Part shown: piece by piece, positions 1 to 5,385 of the stretch
How positions within the stretch are numbered: position 1 is the first letter of the stretch
Layout of the letters: every line of letters starts with the position of its first letter
Origin: CALFXN01 sp937957815
Lineage (GTDB): Bacteria; Synergistota; Synergistia; Synergistales; Aminobacteriaceae
Assembly: GCA_036788195.1 (NCBI GenBank)
Contig: DAIQNX010000075.1
Location: 1-5,385 of the forward strand
Direction of reading: 5' to 3'
DNA: 5,385 bases
Position numbers and translations under genes: made by a program
The notes under the pieces: model-generated
Told to the model about the DNA's origin: nothing
The model's input: only the letters and a program-made list of their open reading frames with translations
Databases searched by the model: none

Positions 1-10
1 AATTGGTGCG

Positions 11-18
11 GAAGGGAG
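11..18 (+). promoter_or_regulatory. Ribosome binding site deciding the GTG start of gene 1
   Basis: The stretch AAGGGAG at 12-18 resembles a Shine-Dalgarno sequence and lies 10 bases before the GTG at 29. Two ATG codons at 19 and 22 are in another frame and too close to this site to be used. In the frame of gene 1 a TGA stop sits at 20-22, so translation cannot begin further upstream. That leaves the GTG at 29 as the only early start that keeps the complete signal peptide. Confidence 0.55.
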
Positions 19-28
19 ATGATGGCGG

Positions 29-1378
29 GTGACGTGTCGTCGATCCGTTCTGGCCGTTTTTGTTCTGTGCCTGTGCCTCTTCGCGGTTCCCGCGTCCGCT
101 TTCGGTGCGGATGCCGCCTCCGCGGCGCCGAAGAACGAGATCTCGCGCGCGGAGTTCTTTCTCAAAAAGTTCGAGGACAGGCTTGCGCGTTTCCGGGGGC
201 AGTCATTCCGGCTCGGGTACGAGGACCAGGAGGCCCTGAACCGGATCCGGGCGCTCAAGGAGAAGTATCCCGGCGATCCGGCCGTCGAAGCGCTCTTCCG
301 GCGGGGGCGCGCCGCCCTCATGAAGAGCAAGGGGGACTTCATCGACATCACCCCCGCGATGCTTGCGTACCGGGAGAACGAGCAGAAGCTCAAATCCATC
401 TTCGGCCGTCTCGCCGACGAGGAGTGGAAGCGCCTCGCGGAGAGCGTCCTTTCCGGCCCGACGACGATCGCGAAGCCGTTTCCCGCGCCGGACAGGGAGA
501 AGGTCTCCCTTGACGAGATCCTGGGCCGCTACGTGATTCTCGACGATTTCGAATATCCCGCGAACCAGTTCGTCGACATCGGGCGCGAGTTCGTCTTCGC
601 CGGGTCGGGCGCGCTCGGATGGTATTTCGTCGAGATCTCGGACAGGAGCTGGCTCGGCCCCTACGAGGCGCTCAAACGCTATCGGAGGCTCGTGAACCGC
701 GACTTTCCCGAGGGCGGGAAGTGGACGCTTCTCGGCCGGATCTCCGGAATCGAACTCGCCATTCCGCAGGCGGAGAAGACGAAGACGATCGCCCCGCGCT
801 GGGGGTGGGTCGTCGAGCCGGTCGCGATCTATATCCCCGGGATCACGTTCGCGGTGTGCGACGAGACGTCCGGGACGGGCGGCGTCTTCGCCGGAGAGGA
901 ACGGATGGAGGAGATCAAGGGCCCGCTCTATACGGTTCGCTCGATCCCGGCCGACGTGACTCCGGAACGGCTCGTCGAGATCCTCGCGACGGCCGTGAAG
1001 GAGAAGAATTTCGACCTCTTCCTCGACTGCATCGCTCCGGAGCGGAAGCGAACGCCGAAGGAGCTGTCGCTCGTCCGGTATCACTGGGATCTCCACCTCG
1101 AACGCTTCGCGACGTTCTACGTCCACGTCACGACGGACGAGGCGACGGTCGAAACGATCAAGGGCTTTGACTCCGGCAACGCGCTCGAGGATTTCTTTCT
1201 CGACGACGTGCAGAAGAAAAAGGTCCGCGAGATCTCCGGAACGCGCGTCGAACGGGCGACGGTCGTCACCAGGGCGTGGGACGAGCGCGGACGCCAGTAC
1301 GGATCCCCGAAACCGCACGTCCTCGTACGGCGGGACGGGGGGCGCTGGAATGTCTATAATTTCGAGCAACCGTTCTAA
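29..1378 (+). CDS. Secreted protein of unknown function with a possible NTF2-like C-terminal domain
   Basis: I do not recognise this 449-residue protein. It opens with a signal peptide: Arg4-Arg5, a hydrophobic core at about residues 7-20 and likely cleavage after Ala24 (PASA) or Ala27 (FGA), so the mature protein should be exported. Residues 35-145 are charged and mostly helical. Residues 160-300 look beta-rich, with aromatic/glycine patches such as GALGWYFVEI (194-203) and GWVVEPVAIYIPG (259-271). Residues 305-449 begin with helices (TPERLVEILATAVKEKNFDLF) and end in strands closing with VLVRRDGGRWNVYNF. That order, helices then strands with a final 'DGGRW.V' strand, is common in NTF2-like/DUF4878-like folds, but the match is by shape only. 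The mature part has two cysteines (277 and 334), no lipobox and no transmembrane helix after the signal. It starts with GTG and ends 18 bases before the next gene, so an operon is likely. That it is a real exported protein is secure; its role is unknown. Confidence 0.85.
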   Translation: MTCRRSVLAVFVLCLCLFAVPASAFGADAASAAPKNEISRAEFFLKKFEDRLARFRGQSFRLGYEDQEALNRIRALKEKYPGDPAVEALFRRGRAALMKSKGDFIDITPAMLAYRENEQKLKSIFGRLADEEWKRLAESVLSGPTTIAKPFPAPDREKVSLDEILGRYVILDDFEYPANQFVDIGREFVFAGSGALGWYFVEISDRSWLGPYEALKRYRRLVNRDFPEGGKWTLLGRISGIELAIPQAEKTKTIAPRWGWVVEPVAIYIPGITFAVCDETSGTGGVFAGEERMEEIKGPLYTVRSIPADVTPERLVEILATAVKEKNFDLFLDCIAPERKRTPKELSLVRYHWDLHLERFATFYVHVTTDEATVETIKGFDSGNALEDFFLDDVQKKKVREISGTRVERATVVTRAWDERGRQYGSPKPHVLVRRDGGRWNVYNFEQPF

Positions 1379-1381
1379 AGA

Positions 1382-1389
1382 GGGGAGGG
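1382..1389 (+). promoter_or_regulatory. Ribosome binding site of gene 2
   Basis: The purine run GGGGAGGG contains GGAGG at 1384-1388, eight bases before the ATG at 1397. It occupies most of the 18-base spacer after the TAA of gene 1 (1376-1378). The spacer therefore has room for a ribosome site but not for a separate promoter, which supports co-transcription with gene 1. Confidence 0.7.
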
Positions 1390-1396
1390 CTCCGGC

Positions 1397-2791
1397 ATGA
1401 ACGGACGCAACCCGCGATTGCTTGCGGCGACTGTGCTCCTCGCATTCCTGCTTCTCCCCGCCGGAGGGGCGGGCGCCGCGAAACCGCAGACGGTTCAGGG
1501 GATCATGTCCTCGTGCGAAGCGGACATGAAAACGGGACTCGAAGCGGTGGAACGCCTCCTGAAATCGACGAAGAGGGAAAAGAGCGAGACCGTCGCCGTC
1601 TGGGAGGAGATCAACGAAAAGAACTTCCTGAAGTTCCGGAGTTCGACGATCGTCGAGTTTTCGGCGCTCCTGAAGGGGAAGACCGATCCCGCCTCGGAGC
1701 GGGCTCTGGCGTGGGCCGCCGCGATGGAGTCGTTCACGACCGATCTCCAGTCCGTCGGCGAGGTCGTCGAGCAGCTCCGGAAGATGAATGTCCTCAGGAA
1801 TCGGATCGAATTCGAGACGGAATACCTCTTCGTCCGGATGGCCGAATTCCAGGAGGAACTCAAGAAGATCGGGCTGACGCTCGACGCCGTGAAAGACGCC
1901 GTGGAGGCCGGAACGCTTTCGACGTCGTCGGAACGCGGGACGCTCCTCGGGAAGGCGGACGACGTCCTCAAGGCGCGGAATATGACCGAAATCGTCGTCG
2001 AGGCGGTCGATGCAGCCCTCGCCGCGATGGGGAAGGAACTCTCCCCTCCGGAGGAGATCGACAAGCGGATCGCGGCTGTTCTCGAGGGGTGGAGCGACGT
2101 CAAGGCGAAGCACCCGGACGTGACGGCCGATCTGACGGACATCCCGCCGCGGTGGGTTCCGCTCGTGAAAAACCAGTGGAACAACCTTCTCGCGGCGAGG
2201 AAGAAGTTCGACGAGGAAGCGTCGCCGTTCCACTCGGGCGGACTTGTGCGGGATCTCCCGTTCTTCGGGGCGGCGGGGAGTTCCGGAAGCTCCTATAAGG
2301 ATGTCGTTCGTCCGGTTCTGGAACTCGAGTTCACGATCCGGGGGATGATCGAGAAGGCGAAGGAGGCGGAGGAAAAACGCCGGACGGACCTCGCGAAGGA
2401 TGACGAACTCACGCGCGGTGAACTCGCCAGGATCCGGGAGCTCGAACGCCTCTACGGCCCCGTCCGGGAGCGGGAGGTCGTCACAGCCCTCGAACGAGCC
2501 GCCGGAGGCGTCGCGCGCAAGGTCGAACTCCAGCGGCGCATCGACGCGCTCGGCTCCGGGTTCGGGGCGAAGGAGCGCGAGGAGCTGCGGCTTCTCAACG
2601 AGTGGAAACACCCGGACCAGATCCCCGCGCGGGACGCCTATTCCGCGTTTTACGATGGGCGCGCGAAAGCGAACGAGGAGATCGCGGGCATTCTGAAAGC
2701 CCACGCAGAGCGCCGGAGGAAGCTCGGTCTCCGTCCGGTCCTCGACGTCGGCGCGTGGAGCAGCTTCCCCGCGGCGAAGAGGAAGCTCTGA
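1397..2791 (+). CDS. Secreted alpha-helical protein of unknown function
   Basis: I do not recognise this 464-residue protein. It has a clear signal peptide: basic Arg4 and Arg7, a hydrophobic stretch at about 8-20 (LLAATVLLAFLLL), then PAGGAGA with cleavage likely after Ala27. The mature chain is dominated by Glu, Lys, Arg, Leu and Ala and should be almost entirely helical. Charged amphipathic stretches lie at about 40-75, 100-170, 185-240, 305-400 and 420-442. A loop-like break at about 276-300 (SPFHSGG, then GAAGSSGSS) separates an N-terminal from a C-terminal helical half. Coiled-coil character is strongest at about 318-400. The only cysteine is Cys40, close to the mature N-terminus. It is not in a lipobox, since ser38-ser39 precede it about 12 residues after the predicted cleavage site. 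There is no transmembrane helix after the signal and no catalytic motif. The ATG has a well-placed GGAGG. A scaffold or binding partner for other envelope proteins is a guess from helicity and neighbours. Confidence 0.85.
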   Translation: MNGRNPRLLAATVLLAFLLLPAGGAGAAKPQTVQGIMSSCEADMKTGLEAVERLLKSTKREKSETVAVWEEINEKNFLKFRSSTIVEFSALLKGKTDPASERALAWAAAMESFTTDLQSVGEVVEQLRKMNVLRNRIEFETEYLFVRMAEFQEELKKIGLTLDAVKDAVEAGTLSTSSERGTLLGKADDVLKARNMTEIVVEAVDAALAAMGKELSPPEEIDKRIAAVLEGWSDVKAKHPDVTADLTDIPPRWVPLVKNQWNNLLAARKKFDEEASPFHSGGLVRDLPFFGAAGSSGSSYKDVVRPVLELEFTIRGMIEKAKEAEEKRRTDLAKDDELTRGELARIRELERLYGPVREREVVTALERAAGGVARKVELQRRIDALGSGFGAKEREELRLLNEWKHPDQIPARDAYSAFYDGRAKANEEIAGILKAHAERRRKLGLRPVLDVGAWSSFPAAKRKL

Positions 2792-2842
2792 ACCGCGGGA
2801 CGCGGACGGTTCCGGACCTCCGGCCGTCGACCACAGATCCGT

Positions 2843-2848
2843 AGGGAG
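2843..2848 (+). promoter_or_regulatory. Ribosome binding site deciding the start of the DUF2207 gene
   Basis: Three in-frame starts are stacked here: GTG 2848, ATG 2851 and ATG 2857, and an in-frame TAG at 2842-2844 closes the frame just upstream. The Shine-Dalgarno-like AGGGAG at 2843-2848 overlaps the GTG, is only two bases from the first ATG and is eight bases from the ATG at 2857. Spacing therefore favours 2857, giving a protein that begins MRKLSFLLAIVAV. Confidence 0.6.
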
Positions 2849-2856
2849 TGATGATC

Positions 2857-4818
2857 ATGAGAAAACTGTCGTTTCTTCTCGCCATCGTCGCTGTGATAAG
2901 CGCATTCCCGTTCGCCGCGCCGGCCGAAGAGCGCATCCTCCGGTTCGACGCCGCGGCGGAAATCCGGAGCGACGCCTCGCTCGTCGTTACGGAGTCGATC
3001 CGGTTCGTTGCGGAAGGGAAGGACATCAAACGCGGGCTCATCCGGACCATCCCGACCGACTTCACCGACGCGCAGGGAAAACGGCGCCGCGCCGGGTTCG
3101 AGGTGCTTTCGGCCGAGATCGACGGATCGCCGACGGACCTCCGCGTCGAACGGAGCGGGGGCGACCTCGACATCCGCATCGGGCGCGAAAAGACCGTTCT
3201 CGCTCCGGGCGAACACGTCATCGTCCTTGCCTATCGCACCACCGGACAGCTCGGCTTCTTCGCCGGCCACGACGAACTCTACTGGAACGTGACGGGCAAC
3301 GACTGGGCGTTCACGATCGAACGGGCGACGTTCCGTCTCAAGCTCCCCGGGAGGGACTTCGGCGAGGGATTCCGGAGCGTCGATGTCTATACCGGGAAGA
3401 AGGGAGAGAAGCGCACCGACGCGCGGACCTTTCCCGACGGTTCCGTTGAGTCGACGAAACCCTTCCCGACGGGCGAAGGCTTGACGGTCGCCGTCACGTG
3501 GCCCAAGGGGATCGTCGCGCCGCCCGCGACGCCGGCGCAGGCGCTCGAAAAGTGGACCCCGTCGCCGTGGAGGGCGCTCCACCTTGCGATGCCTGTCGTC
3601 CTTCTCGCGCTCATGGCGGTGATCTGGTTCCGATGGGGACGAGACCCCGAGGCGAAGACCGTGATCCCGCGCTTCGCGCCCCCGGACGGCGTCGAGGCGG
3701 GGTTCGGCCGCTACGTCCGGACGATGCGCATCGACGACACGGCCTTCGGCGCGATGCTTCTGGGGCTCGCGGTCAAGGGGTGCGTCACGATCGAGGAACG
3801 CACCTTCGGCGCGGACCGGATGGCGAAGGCCGTATCGGGAAGCGCGGCCGGAAAGGCGTTGAAGCTGCTTTCGAAGCTGGCAGGGAGGTCGTATCGGCTC
3901 CTGCTGAGTCGGGAAAGGATCGAGAGCGCATCCCTGACGCCCGACGAGCGTTTTCTCGTCGACGAACTCTTCGGATCGACGAGAAGCGAGATCACGCTGT
4001 CGACCGCCGACCGTCCTGTGATCCGCGAGGCGTTCGCCCATGTGACGAACCGCTTCAGGGCCAGAGGGAAGCCGCTCTTCGCGTCGAACATCGGGAAGTG
4101 GTCGATCGGCGTCGTGCTGTTCGAGATCTACGCGTTCGCGACGTTCATCCTCATGATGATCGGGAAGGGAGGCGTCCCCGAGCCGCGTTTCGAGCCGATC
4201 CTCGCGGCGTTCGCGGGGCCGTTCCTCCTGCTGCCCTTCGCGATCCCGCTTCCTTCGGGCAAGGGATCGCTCGTCATGCGTCTCTTCTTCAGAATTCTCT
4301 TCCCGGGGATTTTCCTCGTCGTGATGACGGGCCTGATCCTCGCGGGAAGCTCGAGTGGCCTCGATGTCGATCCCGTATCGGCTGTCGGTCCGATCGCGTG
4401 CGTGATTGTCCTTCTCGTCTTCAAGCCCCTCCTGCGACGGAGGACCGTCGAGGGGGCCCGGCTCACGGAGGAGATCGAGGGGCTCCGGCTATTCGTCGTG
4501 ACGGCGGAGAAGGACCGCCTCGAAATGATGAACCGGCCGGACGAGACGCCGCAGCTCTTCGAGACGCTGCTCCCCTGGGCGTACGCGCTCGACGCTGCGG
4601 AGACGTGGGCGAACCGCTTCGAGAAGGTTCTTGCCGCGTCGCAGTACACGCCGTCGTGGTACCGGGGCGACAGGACCACGTTCGCGACGCCTGCGGGAAT
4701 CGCCGCGTTCGCGTCGACGTTCGCCGGTTCCGTGAGTACGGGGACGCGTTCGTCGGGAAGCGGCGGGAGCGGCTCCTCGGGCGGCGGCGGAGGGGGCGGC
4801 GGCGGCCGGGGGTGGTGA
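2857..4818 (+). CDS. DUF2207 family membrane protein (E. coli YciQ type)
   Basis: This 653-residue protein has the full architecture of DUF2207 proteins, whose molecular function is not established. A signal peptide (residues 1-22, FPFAAPA) leads into an extracytoplasmic beta-rich domain at about 25-220. Family hallmarks there are GLIRTIPTDF (60-69), LAPGEHVIVLAYRTTGQLGF (115-134), ELYWNVTGNDWAF (140-152) and GEGLTVAVTWPKGIV (206-220). One transmembrane helix follows at about 240-258. A soluble, probably cytoplasmic region (about 260-410) holds the PRFAPPDGVEAG motif and the LAVKGCVTIEE motif. Four helices come next, at about 415-434, 446-465, 477-497 and 508-525. The C-terminal domain carries RTVEGARLTEEIEGLRLFV and FETLLPWAYALDAAETWANR, both typical of the family, then YTPSWY. 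It ends in a Ser/Gly tail closing with Trp, also typical. Length is close to other family members and nothing appears truncated. The predicted C-terminus is cytoplasmic. A 65-base spacer separates it from gene 2 and 2 bases separate it from gene 4. Start choice (2848, 2851 or 2857) is the main uncertainty. Confidence 0.93.
   Translation: MRKLSFLLAIVAVISAFPFAAPAEERILRFDAAAEIRSDASLVVTESIRFVAEGKDIKRGLIRTIPTDFTDAQGKRRRAGFEVLSAEIDGSPTDLRVERSGGDLDIRIGREKTVLAPGEHVIVLAYRTTGQLGFFAGHDELYWNVTGNDWAFTIERATFRLKLPGRDFGEGFRSVDVYTGKKGEKRTDARTFPDGSVESTKPFPTGEGLTVAVTWPKGIVAPPATPAQALEKWTPSPWRALHLAMPVVLLALMAVIWFRWGRDPEAKTVIPRFAPPDGVEAGFGRYVRTMRIDDTAFGAMLLGLAVKGCVTIEERTFGADRMAKAVSGSAAGKALKLLSKLAGRSYRLLLSRERIESASLTPDERFLVDELFGSTRSEITLSTADRPVIREAFAHVTNRFRARGKPLFASNIGKWSIGVVLFEIYAFATFILMMIGKGGVPEPRFEPILAAFAGPFLLLPFAIPLPSGKGSLVMRLFFRILFPGIFLVVMTGLILAGSSSGLDVDPVSAVGPIACVIVLLVFKPLLRRRTVEGARLTEEIEGLRLFVVTAEKDRLEMMNRPDETPQLFETLLPWAYALDAAETWANRFEKVLAASQYTPSWYRGDRTTFATPAGIAAFASTFAGSVSTGTRSSGSGGSGSSGGGGGGGGGRGW
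4753..4815 (+). repeat. Ser/Gly low-complexity tail of the DUF2207 protein
   Basis: The last 21 codons encode a run of glycine and serine, including nine consecutive glycines, then Arg-Gly-Trp and stop. The DNA is a near-repeat of GGC/GGA/GGG triplets. Such tails are a recurrent end of DUF2207 proteins, so this is a genuine protein feature rather than a sequencing artefact, although triplet runs of this kind can vary in length between strains. The opposite strand reads as a proline run, which is only a shadow. Confidence 0.85.
4808..4814 (+). promoter_or_regulatory. Ribosome binding site of gene 4 inside the end of the DUF2207 gene
   Basis: GGGGGTG at 4808-4814 matches GGAGGTG, the anti-Shine-Dalgarno complement, at all but one base. 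It lies six bases before the GTG at 4821. The same bases are the final Arg-Gly-Trp codons of the upstream gene, so the conserved tail may also supply the ribosome site. The GTG at 4815, which overlaps the TGA stop as GTGA, would have no spacer from this site and could be used only by termination-reinitiation. Confidence 0.5.
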
Positions 4819-4820
4819 GC

Positions 4821-5369
4821 GTGGGAAGCGTGTTGTCGGCGCTGTTGTTGTGTATCTCTTGCGGCGCGACGGCTCTTGCCGTCCCGCTCCACGAGGCCGC
4901 CGGAAAAGAGCTGCCGAACATTGACAGGACCCTATATTCGCCCGAAGAGGGAGAATGTGACATCTTTGCCTTCGTGGACGACGCAGGCGCGGAGGAGGCT
5001 GTTGTCAGGGACGCGCCCGGCGGAAAGATCCTCACGCGATTCCGTCGTCCGTCGGAAGCGCCCGGACGGATTGTCGTTCTGGTCGTCGGACACAGACGGG
5101 GATGGCTCGCGGTGTCGCTGCCTGCGGACACCAGGGGGTGGGTTTCATGCGGACCGCTGAAAGTCGGTGTCCGAAACGGCGGCCCCGGTTCCGTGACGGC
5201 CCTTCGGTGTCGCCCCGAAGAAGATGCCCCTGCGGTCATAGACATCTTCGGCGGCGGAGAAACAACGCTCGTTGGCGGCGCCGGGAAATGGGCGCTGGTG
5301 CGCTACACGACTCCGGCGGGCATTACCGCCACGGGGTGGCTCGATCCCAGGCAGGCAGTCTGTCCATAG
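4821..5369 (+). CDS. Secreted protein with two bacterial SH3-like units
   Basis: This is a 182-residue exported protein. The signal peptide is hydrophobic at about 2-15 (GSVLSALLLCISC) with likely cleavage after ATALA (residue 20). The N-region has no basic residue, which is unusual. The first SH3-like unit runs from about 45 to 113: ECDIFAFV, then VVRDAPGGKIL (61-71), a central GW (94-95) and RGWVSCGPL (105-113). The second runs from about 125 to 182: ALRCRPEEDAP, then GGAGKWALVRY, and TGWLDPRQAVCP at the end. The 'VR.aP.gk', 'gW..V' and 'GW(V/L)' series is typical of bacterial SH3 (SH3b/SH3_3) domains, which bind peptides or wall material; the ligand here is unknown. Four cysteines in the mature chain (46, 110, 130 and 181) could form two disulfides. 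A lipoprotein is unlikely because Cys, not Leu/Val/Ile, stands at -3 to Cys14. Ile codon use differs from upstream genes. The start could also be GTG 4815, overlapping the previous stop, which adds two residues. Confidence 0.8.
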   Translation: MGSVLSALLLCISCGATALAVPLHEAAGKELPNIDRTLYSPEEGECDIFAFVDDAGAEEAVVRDAPGGKILTRFRRPSEAPGRIVVLVVGHRRGWLAVSLPADTRGWVSCGPLKVGVRNGGPGSVTALRCRPEEDAPAVIDIFGGGETTLVGGAGKWALVRYTTPAGITATGWLDPRQAVCP

Positions 5370-5385
5370 CCGCCTGAAGGCGAGC

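Noticed and set aside
1..22. Possible tail of an upstream gene ending at TGA 20-22
   Set aside because: Only six sense codons are visible in that frame, too few to show coding. It would fit a tightly packed operon but cannot be supported.
203..2704. An 833-codon open frame on the minus strand opposite genes 1 and 2
   Set aside because: It lies across two well-supported + strand genes and their spacer, its translation is extremely rich in Arg, Asp, Pro and Leu without any recognisable domain, and high-GC codon use commonly leaves the opposite strand open.
2793..2805. Inverted repeat CCGCG-GGA-CGCGG in the spacer after gene 2
   Set aside because: The stem is only 5 bp with a 3-base loop and no following T run, so a terminator is not supported. 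Short GC-rich inverted repeats are expected by chance at this base composition.
2650..4041. A 463-codon minus-strand open frame opposite the DUF2207 gene
   Set aside because: Arg-rich composition, no domain and no ribosome site of note; it overlaps the end of gene 2 and the conserved core of the DUF2207 gene.
3498..4811. A long open stretch upstream of gene 4 in the same frame, which would make a 623-residue protein
   Set aside because: It runs inside the clearly recognised DUF2207 gene and translates to Arg/Asp/Gly-rich sequence without motifs. The signal peptide and SH3-like units begin only at about 4821, so the extension is a shadow.
4128..4892. A minus-strand frame with a polyproline run
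   Set aside because: The prolines are simply the reverse complement of the glycine codons in the DUF2207 tail.
5371..5382. Small hairpin CGCC-TGAA-GGCG just after the stop of gene 4
   Set aside because: The stem is 4 bp, the flanking bases do not extend it, and the window ends three bases later, so a T run cannot be seen. It could belong to a terminator but cannot be called from here.

Overview
The window is a tightly packed bacterial segment with four genes, all on the + strand and all encoding proteins with an N-terminal export signal. Base composition is high in G+C (roughly 60-65% by eye). Codons end mostly in G or C, and GTG starts occur beside ATG. The host cannot be named from this sequence. 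A high-GC, probably Gram-negative bacterium is a reasonable guess, but nothing here is diagnostic of a phylum.

Layout: (1) 29-1378, a secreted 449-residue protein of unknown function whose C-terminal third looks like a small NTF2-like alpha+beta domain. (2) 1397-2791, a secreted, strongly helical and charged 464-residue protein of unknown function. (3) 2857-4818, a multi-pass membrane protein of the DUF2207 family (the E. coli YciQ type), recognised along its whole length down to the Ser/Gly-rich tail. (4) 4821-5369, a small secreted protein with two bacterial SH3-like units and four cysteines. The last 16 bases (5370-5385) and the first 28 are flanking sequence, and no stretch over 300 bases lacks a gene.

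The genes are very likely co-transcribed. The spacers are 18 bp (genes 1-2), 65 bp (genes 2-3) and only 2 bp (genes 3-4, or a 4-bp overlap if gene 4 starts at 4815). No convincing promoter or terminator is visible between them, so the promoter probably lies upstream of the window. The shared theme is the cell envelope: an integral membrane protein with a large extracytoplasmic domain, next to three exported soluble proteins, one of which carries SH3-like modules of a kind often found in wall-associated or periplasmic proteins. A joint envelope function is inferred from co-location only; no enzymatic motif was recognised in any of the four.

The long open frames on the minus strand, and the long open stretch upstream of gene 4 in its own frame, are by-products of high GC and biased codon use and are not annotated.
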